A stretch of DNA of 38,954 bases, from assembly GCA_009927055.1 (NCBI GenBank), contig RFNS01000256.1, positions 1-38,954 on the forward strand, written 5' to 3'. Origin of the DNA: Alphaproteobacteria bacterium (GTDB taxonomy: Bacteria; Pseudomonadota; Alphaproteobacteria; UBA9219; RFNS01). A program made the position numbers and the translations under genes. This document shows, one piece after another, positions 1 through 8,608 of this stretch; the first letter of the stretch is position 1, and each line of letters starts with the position of its first letter. The notes under the pieces were generated by a model. The model did no database searches. It had not been told where the DNA came from and saw only the letters and a list, made by a program, of their open reading frames with translations.

Positions 1-164
1 ACGCCGATACCTTGCGTCTGATCAACCCGCCCAAACAGAAGTAGCGCCAGCAGCATGGTTAAAATAAAAATCAACCCAAAGGTCAGCAAAAGCTGGGCCT
101 GCTGCGCACGCCTGATTTTCAGCGCCAGTGTTTCTTCTTTGCTCAGCGTGGCGGCATGGGTCAT
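1..164 (-). CDS. N-terminus of a single-pass membrane protein (partial)
   Basis: Only the first 54 or so codons are present; the gene runs off the left edge. The reading starts MTHAATLSKEETLALKIRR and continues into a hydrophobic segment at about residues 23-44, so this is a cytoplasmic N-terminus followed by one transmembrane helix. A purine-rich ribosome-binding site (GGGGAGAG) lies just before the ATG and overlaps the ctpA stop, which is 12 bases upstream. It therefore reads as the next gene of the nadD-to-ctpA operon. In many alphaproteobacteria the gene after ctpA encodes a divergent polysaccharide deacetylase with an N-terminal anchor. That identity is inferred from position only and cannot be tested with this fragment. 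Confidence 0.6.
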   Translation of the reverse strand, partial: MTHAATLSKEETLALKIRRAQQAQLLLTFGLIFILTMLLALLLFGRVDQTQGIG

Positions 165-176
165 TGCCGCTCTCCC

Positions 177-1553
177 CTAGTTGGCTTTTTGCTGATACAG
201 ATTCAGGCCACGCAGCAAATCAACCGCGCGCGCGAGTTGATAATCAAACTCCTTCTCTGGCTTGCTGGCGTCTTTGTCGTCTTTGGGGGTTGCTTCTGGC
301 TTCACCGGCTGAGGCGGAGCGGCTTTGGGTTTCGCATCCTCCTTGCTCTTTCCGTCCTGAGATTTATTGGGGTTGGGCAAGGCGCCTTTCAAATCGGCCT
401 CACGAATTCCCATGCCTTGGGCAATTTCTTCCAAACGTGCGGGCTGAACCTCAATATCTGGCACAATGCCTTCGGCCTGAATTGAGCGACCATTGGGCGT
501 GTAATAGCGCGCAGTGGTCAGGCGCATGGCCCCACCCGATCCGCCAAGCGGAATGATGGTTTGCACCGATCCTTTGCCAAAACTTTTGGTGCCCAGCACA
601 ATGCCGCGCTTATGATCTTGCAGCGCACCCGCCACAATTTCTGATGCCGAGGCCGAACCGCCGTTGATCAGCACCACAATGGGCTTGCCTTCGGCCAAAT
701 CGCTGCTGCGCGAGGTGAAGTTCTGGTTGTCGTCGGCCTGGCGTCCGCGCGTTTCAACCACCGTGGTGCCAAGGGGCAGGAACGACCCCGCCACCGACAC
801 CGCCTGATCAAGCAAGCCACCCGGATTATTTCGTAGATCGATCACATAACCAATCAGCTTTTTCTTTTCATCCTTGTTTAATTCGGCAATTGCGTTTTCC
901 AACCCCTGCTGCGTTTGCTCGTTAAAGGTGGTGATGCGGATATACCCCACATCATTCCCCTCAATTTTACTGCGCACCGATTGAATGCGGATGACCGCGC
1001 GCGTCAGAGTCACCTCAAACGGCTGCCCCGAGATACCACCGCGGCGAATGGTCAGTGTCACATCGGTGCCTGGTTTGCCGCGCATCAAATCGACCGCGTC
1101 GTTCAACGTTAAATCGGCCACGGGTTTGTTATCGATATGGGTGATCAGATCAAGCGGTTGAATGCCCGCGCGCGCGGCGGGTGTATCATCAATCGGCGAG
1201 ACAACCTTGACCAGATTATTTTCCATGGTCACTTCAATGCCAAGTCCGCCAAATTCGCCGCGTGTTTGCGTCTGCATATCGCCAAACGCTTTTTTATTCA
1301 GATAGGCCGAGTGCGGATCAAGGTTGGTCAGCATGCCGTTGATGGCGCTTTCAATCAGCTTCTCGTCGGTTACGCTGTCCACATAATCGACCCGCACGCG
1401 TTCAATCACATCGGCAAACAAGCTCAGTTGCTTAAACGTATCATTCTCGGCCGCGTTTGCCTCAGGCGGTGGGGTTGTCACTTCCTGCTGCTGCGCGAAG
1501 GCAGGGATGGACAAAAGAGCAAGAGCAAGCAGAGCGTGGCGCAAAAAGAGCAT
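177..1553 (-). CDS. ctpA: C-terminal processing peptidase (S41 family, CtpA/Prc type)
   Basis: A periplasmic serine protease that processes or degrades envelope proteins from their C-termini. The order is a signal peptide (MLFLRHALLALALLSIPAFA), a PDZ domain at about residues 100-175, then the S41 domain with the nucleophile motif GGSASASE (about 298-305) and the general-base lysine in FGKGSVQ (about 325-331). S41 enzymes use this Ser-Lys dyad, and both parts are intact. A Lys/Asp/Pro-rich low-complexity tail follows. The frame extends upstream to 1598, but the internal ATG at 1553 puts the positively charged n-region at the very start of the signal peptide and has AAAGG upstream. The longer start lacks a ribosome-binding site. 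It sits downstream of the EnvC-like gene, a common alphaproteobacterial order linking it to septal wall remodelling. Confidence 0.93.
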   Translation of the reverse strand: MLFLRHALLALALLSIPAFAQQQEVTTPPPEANAAENDTFKQLSLFADVIERVRVDYVDSVTDEKLIESAINGMLTNLDPHSAYLNKKAFGDMQTQTRGEFGGLGIEVTMENNLVKVVSPIDDTPAARAGIQPLDLITHIDNKPVADLTLNDAVDLMRGKPGTDVTLTIRRGGISGQPFEVTLTRAVIRIQSVRSKIEGNDVGYIRITTFNEQTQQGLENAIAELNKDEKKKLIGYVIDLRNNPGGLLDQAVSVAGSFLPLGTTVVETRGRQADDNQNFTSRSSDLAEGKPIVVLINGGSASASEIVAGALQDHKRGIVLGTKSFGKGSVQTIIPLGGSGGAMRLTTARYYTPNGRSIQAEGIVPDIEVQPARLEEIAQGMGIREADLKGALPNPNKSQDGKSKEDAKPKAAPPQPVKPEATPKDDKDASKPEKEFDYQLARAVDLLRGLNLYQQKAN

Positions 1554-1628
1554 GGGAACCTTTGGGTGTGAATCGCCGTAGGATGAGATATCTTCCATTA
1601 AGCCATGGTGAATTTTTTTTGCAATCGC

Positions 1629-2231
1629 TTAAAGAACAGGCAGCGGCGGAATGGTTTTGCCGCTTTGACGACGCTCGACATAAAATTTGGCGGTATTGGG
1701 TCCATCCAGCGCTGGCACAAACCCCAGCCTTTCGCCCTGTGCGATGGACTGCCCCACTAAAAGATCAGTCTGACCAAGGCCCGCCAGCAACAAATGCTGC
1801 CCGTTCATCAGGTTAAGAATCAAGGCTAAACCATAACCTTTAATCTCGCCCACATAGGCTACTTTTCCGGCCATGGGGGCCACCACCACCCTGCCTGGCC
1901 GCACATTCAACCACACGCCTTCCAGTGTCTGGCCCATGCGATCGATCGAGCCAAAGGCCTGCGCCACGTTACCAACCACAGGCCAGCCAGCGGGAGGCGC
2001 GGCATAGAGTTCAGCCAGGGCCGCTTCCTGCGCGGCGCGGCGTTTTTCTTCGGCGGCATAGTCATCGCGCCATTTTTCAATATTCAGCCACAGCGCCGCT
2101 TGCGCCGCAGGCTGGGGGCTTTGCCACAAGGCACCGAGCAGATGGTGATAATCTCTCTCCACCCATTCCTCGGCCACCGCAACGCCACACGCCAGCCACA
2201 CCGCCAAAAAGGTGCGCCCAAAAACCTTCAT
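1629..2231 (-). CDS. short EnvC-like LytM (M23) domain protein
   Basis: A 200-residue protein with a signal peptide (MKVFGRTFLAVWLACGVAVA), a short charged helical stretch at about residues 45-75, and a LytM/M23 fold at about 85-195. Recognisable M23 features are the FGS and GVW turns, VVAPMAGKVAYVG, GYGLALIL and the closing YVERRQSGKTIPPLPVL. The zinc-binding histidines of active M23 peptidases are absent (LNLMNG where an active enzyme has HG; LLLAGLGQ where HxH is expected). It is therefore predicted to activate an amidase, as EnvC does, rather than cut peptidoglycan. It is about half the usual EnvC length and lacks most of the coiled coil. The ATG overlaps the gpmI stop (ATGA), showing translational coupling. 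Confidence 0.85.
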   Translation of the reverse strand: MKVFGRTFLAVWLACGVAVAEEWVERDYHHLLGALWQSPQPAAQAALWLNIEKWRDDYAAEEKRRAAQEAALAELYAAPPAGWPVVGNVAQAFGSIDRMGQTLEGVWLNVRPGRVVVAPMAGKVAYVGEIKGYGLALILNLMNGQHLLLAGLGQTDLLVGQSIAQGERLGFVPALDGPNTAKFYVERRQSGKTIPPLPVL

Positions 2232-3760
2232 GCCGTTTCCTGCAGCAAACTTTTTCCTGTCATGACGGCGGGCTGGGCGATTTTCATGAGCGCCAAAATG
2301 GTAGGGGCCACATCGGCCAGCACGCCTTCGCGCAGGCTTTTAACATCTGCCGGGCCATTAAACAAAAAGGCCGGCACTTTGTTGAGTGTATGCGCCGTGT
2401 GCGGGCCGCCCGTTGCCGGGTCAACCATCATTTCACAGTTGCCATGATCAGCCGTGACAAAGGCCGTGCCGCCCACTGTGCTTAGGGCCTCCAGCATGCG
2501 GCCCAACCCGGCATCAACCGCCTCGCACGCCTTGATGGCGGCTGGCAAACTGCCGGTGTGGCCCACCATATCGGGGTTGGCGAAGTTGATCATGATAAAA
2601 TCATACTGTTGGCTTTCAATCGCCACCACCACTTTTTGCGTCACCTCGGCTGCCGACATCTCTGGCTGCAAATCATACGTAGCCACCTTGGGTGATGGCA
2701 CCATCACCCGATCTTCGCCCGCAAAAACCGTTTCCTCGCCGCCGTTAAAAAAGAACGTGACGTGCGGATATTTTTCTGTTTCGGCCAGACGCAGCTGTTT
2801 TTTTCCGGCATGGGCCACCACTTCGCCCAAACTTTGGGTGATGCGCTTTGGCGGAAAAAGTGTTTTAAGGAACTGTTTCAGGTGGTCGCTGTAATCATAC
2901 ATGCCCACGGCATCGGCGAACTGAATAACTTTTTTTCTCTCAAAACCGTCAAACTGCGGATCAAGCAACGCCGCCAATATTTCGCGCACGCGGTCGCTGC
3001 GGAAATTGGCGCACACAATCGCATCGCCATCCTTCATGCCTTCATATTCGCTCAGTACCAGGGGTTTGATAAATTCATCGGTCACATTGTGGGCATAACT
3101 TTCTTCCATCGCGCGCTGCCAATCATGCGTACGCTGACCCGCGCCATCGACCATCACATCATAGGCCAGCGCCACGCGCTCCCACCGCTGATCACGATCC
3201 ATGGCATAATAACGGCCACAAAGTGTGCCCAGCGTTGCGCTTAACTCGTCAATTTTTTTCTTAAAATTGCCCAGTGTTTCCATCGCCTGCCTTGGCGGCA
3301 CATCGCGACCATCCAGCCAGGCATGCACAACAACCTTCACGCCAAGATGATGCAAAATTTTTGCAATCCCTATGATGTGATCTTCGTGCGAATGCACACC
3401 ACCTGGCGATGCCAACCCCAAAAGATGCGCCACACCCCCCGTTTTTTGCAGCGTGACCGCCAGCCCCCGCAAGACATCATGCTGGGCCAGGGCGCCCGTT
3501 TTCAGGGCATCATCAATGCGCGGCAAATCTTGCAGCACAATGCGCCCGGCGCCAAGGTTCATGTGCCCCACTTCTGAATTGCCAATTTGCCCTTTGGGCA
3601 GGCCTACCTGCTCCTCGCATGCCCATAAAAACCCACGCGGACACGTGGCCCAACCCCGATCGAAATGAGGGGTGTGGGCCAGGGCAGGCGCATTATTCTC
3701 GCGCTCATCGCGCCAGCCCCAGCCATCGAGAATGCATAAAACAACAGGTTTTTTCATCAT
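2228..3760 (-). CDS. gpmI: 2,3-bisphosphoglycerate-independent phosphoglycerate mutase
   Basis: Interconverts 3- and 2-phosphoglycerate in glycolysis and gluconeogenesis using two manganese ions and a phosphoserine intermediate. At 510 aa it has the standard length. The N-terminus MKKPVVLCILDGWGWR carries the first metal-binding Asp, and GNSEVGHMNLGAGR places the nucleophile at Ser62. The C-terminal phosphatase half shows NFANPDMVGHTG and FVTADHGNCE, the other metal ligands. Two tandem ATG codons are possible starts, and neither has a strong ribosome-binding site. It is the fourth gene of the nadD operon, 45 bases downstream of rlmH, and its stop overlaps the start of the EnvC-like gene. Confidence 0.97.
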   Translation of the reverse strand: MMKKPVVLCILDGWGWRDERENNAPALAHTPHFDRGWATCPRGFLWACEEQVGLPKGQIGNSEVGHMNLGAGRIVLQDLPRIDDALKTGALAQHDVLRGLAVTLQKTGGVAHLLGLASPGGVHSHEDHIIGIAKILHHLGVKVVVHAWLDGRDVPPRQAMETLGNFKKKIDELSATLGTLCGRYYAMDRDQRWERVALAYDVMVDGAGQRTHDWQRAMEESYAHNVTDEFIKPLVLSEYEGMKDGDAIVCANFRSDRVREILAALLDPQFDGFERKKVIQFADAVGMYDYSDHLKQFLKTLFPPKRITQSLGEVVAHAGKKQLRLAETEKYPHVTFFFNGGEETVFAGEDRVMVPSPKVATYDLQPEMSAAEVTQKVVVAIESQQYDFIMINFANPDMVGHTGSLPAAIKACEAVDAGLGRMLEALSTVGGTAFVTADHGNCEMMVDPATGGPHTAHTLNKVPAFLFNGPADVKSLREGVLADVAPTILALMKIAQPAVMTGKSLLQETA

Positions 3761-3805
3761 TCTATGTAAGCAGAATCCGGCGGCGTATCAACCCATCCTG
3801 CGGCT

Positions 3806-4255
3806 CTACTTATGATACGGATGCCCCAGCGCAATGCATTGCGCCCTGTAAATCTGCTCGATCAGCATAATACGACACAGCCTGTGCGGCCACGTGGCCT
3901 GCCCAAAGGCGATCAGCGCGCTGGCTTTTTTCTTGATCGCCGCATCAAGCCCATGCGAGCCACCCACCACAAAACACACGTTTTGCTGCTGCCAGGCCGA
4001 TAATTTTTCGGCAAAAATATCGCTGCTCACCTCTTTGCCAGAACGATCAAGCGCCACGATAAAACTTTTCTGAGGAATGTTGTCAGCCAGCCATTTATTT
4101 TCCCAGATGTTCTGCTCTTTCTCGCTTAAACCGTTGGGAGATTCAGCGTCCAGCAATACGGGCGCAGGTTTGATGCGCTTGGCATAATCATCATAAATTG
4201 TTTTCCATTCGCCACGCAGCTTGCCAATGGCCACAAGGGTTGTTTTGCCTGCCAC
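3806..4255 (-). CDS. rlmH: 23S rRNA (pseudouridine-1915-N3)-methyltransferase RlmH
   Basis: A SPOUT-class methyltransferase that N3-methylates pseudouridine 1915 in helix 69 of 23S rRNA on the assembled 70S ribosome. The 149-aa length matches the family. Diagnostic segments are the N-terminal beta strand TLVAIGKLR, FIVALDRSGKEVSS, the cofactor-binding knot VVGGSHGLD, and the C-terminal LIEQIYRAQCIALGHPYHK. It begins 2 bases after the rsfS stop, so rsfS-rlmH are almost certainly co-translated, the usual arrangement for these two ribosome-associated genes. Confidence 0.97.
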   Translation of the reverse strand: MAGKTTLVAIGKLRGEWKTIYDDYAKRIKPAPVLLDAESPNGLSEKEQNIWENKWLADNIPQKSFIVALDRSGKEVSSDIFAEKLSAWQQQNVCFVVGGSHGLDAAIKKKASALIAFGQATWPHRLCRIMLIEQIYRAQCIALGHPYHK

Positions 4256-4257
4256 GC

Positions 4258-4761
4258 TTATTTGCGCGATTTTGTTTCGGCGTAAATCTGATCGAGGTTG
4301 TAAAACTCCCTCACCTCGGGGCGGAACAAATGCACAATCACATCGCCCGCATCGACCAGAACCCAGTTTCCTTCGGCGACGCCTTCAATCTTCACCTGCT
4401 TGCTGCCGACCGATGGCAACATTTTGTGCATCTCGGCCGCTATGGCCTGCAGCTGACGCGGGTTGCCCGACGCAATGACCATATAATCATAAAGGGCTGA
4501 GCGTTGGCGCAAATCAACCTTCACCAGGTCATCGGCCTGTTTATCATCCAATATCTTTAACACTGCCGCATAAATTTTTTCTGGCACGCCGGCAGCTTTG
4601 GGCAATTTGGCCCGCGCGACTGGCTTATTTTTCTTTTTCGCAATAACTGGCCTGATCAGTTTTTTAGAGGCCTTCGGGGCTGCCACTTTTTTGGTTTTAT
4701 CGGCTTTCTTGCCGACCTTTTTGGGTGCGGCTTTTTTCTTCGAAACGGCTTTTTTTACCAC
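4258..4761 (-). CDS. rsfS: ribosome silencing factor RsfS with a Lys-rich N-terminal extension
   Basis: RsfS binds uL14 on the large subunit and blocks joining of the 30S subunit when nutrients are short. The family domain occupies roughly residues 60-165 (KILDDKQADDLVKVDLR, YDYMVIASGNPRQLQAIA, VLVDAGDVIVHLFRPEVREFY). The first 55 residues form an unusual Lys/Ala-rich tail with repeated KKK and PKK blocks, absent from typical 110-130 aa homologues. The tail may add RNA affinity, which is an inference. The start codon overlaps the end of nadD by 7 bases. Confidence 0.95.
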   Translation of the reverse strand: MVKKAVSKKKAAPKKVGKKADKTKKVAAPKASKKLIRPVIAKKKNKPVARAKLPKAAGVPEKIYAAVLKILDDKQADDLVKVDLRQRSALYDYMVIASGNPRQLQAIAAEMHKMLPSVGSKQVKIEGVAEGNWVLVDAGDVIVHLFRPEVREFYNLDQIYAETKSRK

Positions 4762-5375
4762 GCTTGCTTGCTCCCTTCACGCACTTCGGTTGAGGACAAA
4801 TCAATCTCGACATTATCAGCCAAAGTCCATGCGGGCAAATAGCCGGTAAAAAGCTTTTCAGGCTCGGTGGGCAGCACCTCGGCCCCGCAGAACAGCTGAT
4901 AGGCGGGACTTTGCCTGATCATGCCGGTGTATGGCGGCCGGCGGAACACGGCCATGGGCACCTGCCTGAAAATTTCCTCCCACTCCTTCCAATAATGAAA
5001 ATGCACCATGTTATCGGCGCCCATCAGCCACAGCCACTGGATTTTGGGATAATTTTTCCGCAAATGGCGCAAAAGATCGATGCTGTAAATCAGGCCCAGC
5101 CTGGCTTCCATATCGGTGGCCACCAGCCCTTGCACATTCTGGGCAGCGGTCAAGGCGTTCTGATACCGCTCGGCATAGGGTTTCAACTGCCCCGGCAGTT
5201 TAAGCGGATTTTGGGGGCTGACCAGCCACCAGATCGCATCCAACCCAAACTTTTGCATGGCGTAATCGCTCATGGCCCTGTGCGCCTTGTGGGCGGGGTT
5301 GAACGATCCGCCCAAAAGCCCAATGCGGGCGTGGGTCTCGGCCGAGATATTTTGAGGATCAAGATGAGACTTCAT
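4755..5375 (-). CDS. nadD: nicotinate-nucleotide adenylyltransferase NadD
   Basis: Adenylates nicotinate mononucleotide to deamido-NAD in NAD biosynthesis. The nucleotidyltransferase signature GLLGGSFNPAHKAHR lies near the N-terminus, LWLMGADNMVHFHYWKEW is mid-protein, and the second signature LSSTEVR is close to the end. The protein stops seven residues after that motif, giving 206 aa, a short C-terminus. The open frame reaches 5453, but the ATG at 5375 is preferred: GGAAG lies upstream, and a longer start would overlap the divergent clpS gene. It is the first gene of the minus-strand housekeeping operon. Confidence 0.94.
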   Translation of the reverse strand: MKSHLDPQNISAETHARIGLLGGSFNPAHKAHRAMSDYAMQKFGLDAIWWLVSPQNPLKLPGQLKPYAERYQNALTAAQNVQGLVATDMEARLGLIYSIDLLRHLRKNYPKIQWLWLMGADNMVHFHYWKEWEEIFRQVPMAVFRRPPYTGMIRQSPAYQLFCGAEVLPTEPEKLFTGYLPAWTLADNVEIDLSSTEVREGSKQAW

Positions 5376-5408
5376 TAACTTTTCTTCCGCTAACACTATA
5401 TCATTGGT

Positions 5409-5741
5409 ATGACGCGGCCTCAAACACCCCACGCCCCCTCTGATGCGCCCCAAACAGGCGTGACGGTTAAAACCCGTCTCAAAACGCAGCGCCCCGCCAT
5501 GTACAAGGTGCTGCTGCTGAATGATGATTTTACCCCCATGGAATTTGTGGTGGATATTTTGATGGGCATTTTTGGCAAATCAGAACCTGAGGCGACCGAT
5601 GTGATGCTGCACGTTCACCGCAAGGGTGTTGGCCTGTGCGGCGTTTTTTCTTTTGAAGTGGCCGAGACGAAAATGACCCAAGTGTTGCAAGCTGCCAAGG
5701 TGGCCCAGCATCCCCTGAAATGTGTGATGGAGAAGGAGTAG
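5409..5741 (+). CDS. clpS: ATP-dependent Clp protease adaptor ClpS
   Basis: ClpS is the N-recognin that binds destabilising N-terminal residues and hands substrates to ClpA. The conserved core begins at about residue 31 ([17 protein letters not shown]) and includes [23 protein letters not shown] and the C-terminal [10 protein letters not shown]. The NDDFTPMEF and HVH elements form the substrate pocket in characterised ClpS proteins. A disordered Pro/Thr-rich N-terminal tail of about 30 residues precedes the core, as in other alphaproteobacterial ClpS proteins; ClpS tails engage the ClpA ring. Its ATG is only 33 bases from the divergent nadD start, so the two promoters must overlap. clpA follows after 2 bases. 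Confidence 0.96.
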   Translation: MTRPQTPHAPSDAPQTGVTVKTRLKTQRPAMYKVLLLNDDFTPMEFVVDILMGIFGKSEPEATDVMLHVHRKGVGLCGVFSFEVAETKMTQVLQAAKVAQHPLKCVMEKE

Positions 5742-5743
5742 CC

Positions 5744-8065
5744 ATGCTAAGCAAAACCCTGGAACAAACATTGCAGCGCACGTTGCAATATGCGCGTGAT
5801 CGTCAGCACGAATATGCCACGCTGGAGCATTTGCTGCTGGCCATGTGCGATGATACCGATGTGGCGCCTATTTTGTCATCGTGCGGGGTTGATTTGCAAA
5901 AATTGCGCGATGATTTGGTCAGCCATCTCAACCACGAATTGATGGATTTGATCAACCCCGACGCCAAAGATGCGCGCCCCACCAACGCCTTGCAGCGTGT
6001 TATTCAACGTGCGGCTATTCATGTGCAATCTAGTGGCCGGCCCCAAGAAGTGACAGGCGCGCATGTGTTGGTGGCCTTGTTCAGCGAGCGCGAAAGCTAT
6101 GCCGTTTATTTTTTACAGGCGCAAGAACTCTCGCGCTATGATGTGGTCAATTTTATCAGCCACGGCGTGGGCCGCGCGGCAAATGGCAATGATACCCCGC
6201 CCCCCACAGGCACCGATGCCGACACCGACAAGGTGAGCAAAAAAGGCATGGAAGCGCTGAACAGCTATTGCATCAACCTGAATGATAAGGCGCTGCTGGG
6301 GAAAATTGACCCCCTGATTGGGCGCGAGAATGAAGTTCAGCGCACCATTCAAATTCTCTGCCGCCGGCAAAAAAATAATCCGCTTATGGTGGGCGATCCG
6401 GGCGTTGGCAAAACCGCCATCGCCGAAGGTTTGGCGCGCAAAATTGTGCTGGGCGAGGTACCCGATGTGCTGATGGGTTCTGTCATCTATGCCCTCGATA
6501 TGGGTGCGCTGATGGCGGGCACGCGATATAGGGGCGATTTTGAAGAACGGCTGAAAAATATCATCAACGCCATTCAAAATATTGAGAAAAGCATTTTGTT
6601 TATCGATGAAATCCATACCATCATTGGCGCTGGCGCTACCTCAGGCGGCGCACTCGATGCCAGTAACATTTTGAAGCCCGCGCTGGCCGCCGGCACGCTG
6701 CGCTGCATTGGCAGCACCACTTACAAAGAATATCGCAACCATTTTGAAAAAGATCGCGCGCTGGTGCGCCGCTTCCAAAAAATTGATGTGGCTGAACCCA
6801 GCGCCGACGACGCCACAAAAATTCTGCTGGGTCTGAAAAGCATTTATGAAGAACATCATGGCATTAAATTTACGGGCGATGCCATTCGCGCGGCGGTTGA
6901 TTTATCGGCGCGTTATATTGGCGATCGCAAACTGCCCGATAAAGCGATTGATGTGCTGGATGAAGCGGGTGCCGCGCAAAAACTTCTGCCCGAGGCGCGT
7001 CGCAAAAAAACGCTGGGCGTGCGCGATATTGAAAACATCGTAGCCAAAATTGCGCGCATTCCGCCCAAGGCCATCAGCCAGGATGATAAAGAGATGCTGC
7101 GGCATCTTGCCACCAATCTTAAGCGCATGGTTTATGGCCAGGAAGAAGCGATTGATGCGCTGACAGACTCCATCAAGCTTGCGCGCGCGGGCCTGCGCGA
7201 GCCTGAAAAACCCATTGGCTGCTATCTGTTCAGCGGCCCCACGGGCGTGGGCAAAACAGAAATTGCGCGCCAGCTGGCCATGGCCATGGGCATTGAACTG
7301 AAACGCTTTGACATGAGCGAATATATGGAGCGCCACGCCGTGGCCCGCCTGATTGGCGCACCGCCCGGCTATGTGGGGTTTGATCAGGGCGGATTGCTGA
7401 CCGATGCCGTTGACCAGCACCCGCACATTGTGTTGCTGCTGGATGAAATTGAAAAAGCGCACGCCGATGTGTTCAACATTCTTTTGCAGGTCATGGATTA
7501 TGGCAAGCTGACCGACAACAACGGCAAAACGGTTGATTTTCGCAATGCCATCCTCATCATGACCAGCAACGCTGGCGCGGCTGATTTGGCCAAGGCGCCG
7601 CTGGGCTTTGCGCGTCATGGGCGCGAGGGCGAGGATAAAGACGCCATCAACAAAATTTTCACGCCTGAATTTAGAAACAGGCTAGATGCCATTATCGCTT
7701 TCAAACCGCTCACGCAGCACATCATGGCCAAGGTGGTGGATAAATTTATTTTACAGCTGGAAGCCCAGTTGCAAGAGCGCGGCGTGACCTTGACCCTGAC
7801 CGACGATGCGCGGCATTATCTGGCCGAAAAAGGATATGATGCCGCCATGGGTGCGCGGCCGCTTGCACGCCTGATCCAAGATCAAATTAAAAAACCGCTG
7901 GCTGATAAAATTCTGTTCGGCGATCTGACCAAGGGGGGGAGTATTGTGCTGGGGGTTGAAGAACCCGCCAACAACCCAAACGCGTCAACCTCCAACACCC
8001 CCCAAAAAGAAAGGCGCCTGGTTTTCCAGACGCCCCAAGAAAAGAAAAAAATGGAGAGGGTTTAG
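5744..8065 (+). CDS. clpA: ATP-dependent Clp protease ATP-binding subunit ClpA
   Basis: A hexameric AAA+ unfoldase that feeds proteins to ClpP. It has an N-terminal Clp repeat domain (about residues 1-150), a D1 ATPase with Walker A GDPGVGKT (217-224) and Walker B LFIDEIH, then a D2 ATPase with Walker A GPTGVGKT (498-505), Walker [11 protein letters not shown] and the sensor element MTSNAG. The segment LGFARHG after D2 is at the position of the ClpP-binding loop. There is no ClpB-type long coiled-coil insertion. The ATG at 5744 is chosen over an in-frame ATG 24 bases upstream because GGAGAAGGAG sits just before it and it follows the clpS stop. The C-terminus is polar and Asn/Lys-rich, and its DNA also encodes a terminator for the opposite strand. 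Confidence 0.96.
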   Translation: MLSKTLEQTLQRTLQYARDRQHEYATLEHLLLAMCDDTDVAPILSSCGVDLQKLRDDLVSHLNHELMDLINPDAKDARPTNALQRVIQRAAIHVQSSGRPQEVTGAHVLVALFSERESYAVYFLQAQELSRYDVVNFISHGVGRAANGNDTPPPTGTDADTDKVSKKGMEALNSYCINLNDKALLGKIDPLIGRENEVQRTIQILCRRQKNNPLMVGDPGVGKTAIAEGLARKIVLGEVPDVLMGSVIYALDMGALMAGTRYRGDFEERLKNIINAIQNIEKSILFIDEIHTIIGAGATSGGALDASNILKPALAAGTLRCIGSTTYKEYRNHFEKDRALVRRFQKIDVAEPSADDATKILLGLKSIYEEHHGIKFTGDAIRAAVDLSARYIGDRKLPDKAIDVLDEAGAAQKLLPEARRKKTLGVRDIENIVAKIARIPPKAISQDDKEMLRHLATNLKRMVYGQEEAIDALTDSIKLARAGLREPEKPIGCYLFSGPTGVGKTEIARQLAMAMGIELKRFDMSEYMERHAVARLIGAPPGYVGFDQGGLLTDAVDQHPHIVLLLDEIEKAHADVFNILLQVMDYGKLTDNNGKTVDFRNAILIMTSNAGAADLAKAPLGFARHGREGEDKDAINKIFTPEFRNRLDAIIAFKPLTQHIMAKVVDKFILQLEAQLQERGVTLTLTDDARHYLAEKGYDAAMGARPLARLIQDQIKKPLADKILFGDLTKGGSIVLGVEEPANNPNASTSNTPQKERRLVFQTPQEKKKMERV
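8004..8034 (-). terminator. rho-independent terminator of the 8082-8498 gene, inside clpA
   Basis: Read on the minus strand, GGCGTCTGG, an AAAA loop and CCAGGCGCC form a 9-bp stem with one mismatch, followed directly by TTTCTTTTT. It lies about 50 bases past the stop codon of the minus-strand gene ending at 8082. On the plus strand the same hairpin is followed by purines, so it should not terminate clpA. The location within the last codons of clpA is unusual. Confidence 0.6.
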
Positions 8066-8081
8066 CTGCCGAACCCAGGAT

Positions 8082-8498
8082 TCAGGGACAACGGTTAGGA
8101 CCATTCTGGAAACAAGATCGATGCGTGCCCTGACCACTAGGGTTAAACCTATTAGGGTTTGCATCAATAAAATATTTGCTGAATCCATTACCAATCATGT
8201 ATTCACACAGTTTTTTCAGATTCTCCGCAATAGGTTGACCTGTCTTAAGGTCAACAATTGGTAGCCACGGAGAGACCTTACCATTGACATGAACTTGGGC
8301 CACACCTTTACCACCTTGAATTTTCCTCCTAATTCCAGAATTAGGTTGATGTTCGCCTTGACCATCAGAGCAATGCCCAGCTGTAGAAGAGGCCAAATGC
8401 ACAATCCCAGGCGTGGATGGCGCTTGCGGCACACCACCATGACCTGGACTTGTTACGGCAATTGCCGATACCGCCAACGCGGCTAATGGGGAAGCCAT
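8082..8498 (-). CDS. small hypothetical protein, possibly exported, AT-rich gene
   Basis: A 138-residue protein I do not recognise. It opens with a hydrophobic stretch (MASPLAALAVSAIAVTS) that could be a signal segment, although no positive charge precedes it, then a Gly/Pro/Ser/His-rich linker. The C-terminal half is more structured: VHVNGKVSPWLPIVDLKTG, LKKLCEYMIGNGFSKYFID, and a tail with two further Cys. A clear AGGAGA ribosome-binding site precedes the ATG at 8498; the frame continues to 8528 without one. It has its own terminator within clpA. Its DNA is AT-richer than its neighbours (18 G/C in 60 bases at 8161-8220), which suggests a lineage-specific or acquired gene. Confidence 0.6.
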   Translation of the reverse strand: MASPLAALAVSAIAVTSPGHGGVPQAPSTPGIVHLASSTAGHCSDGQGEHQPNSGIRRKIQGGKGVAQVHVNGKVSPWLPIVDLKTGQPIAENLKKLCEYMIGNGFSKYFIDANPNRFNPSGQGTHRSCFQNGPNRCP

Positions 8499-8608
8499 GC
8501 CTTGTTCTCCTGTTAATTTGTTACGCATACTGTAGCACCATCAGATTGAAAGCAATGCCATTAACCATTATTTTTTTATTATCTTTGAATATCAATCTTC
8601 TTTCTTCC

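Noticed and set aside
1600-1620. TTAA-N7-TGAA near-match to a CtrA box before ctpA
   Set aside because: One core base is wrong and ctpA is internal to an operon.
6902-7618. Minus-strand 238-aa open frame opposite clpA
   Set aside because: It overlaps both conserved ATPase elements of ClpA and has shadow-frame composition.
8417-8608. N-terminal extension of the SpoU-type protein
   Set aside because: It is antisense to the orphan at 8082-8498 and precedes the first conserved SpoU segment, which starts at 8609.
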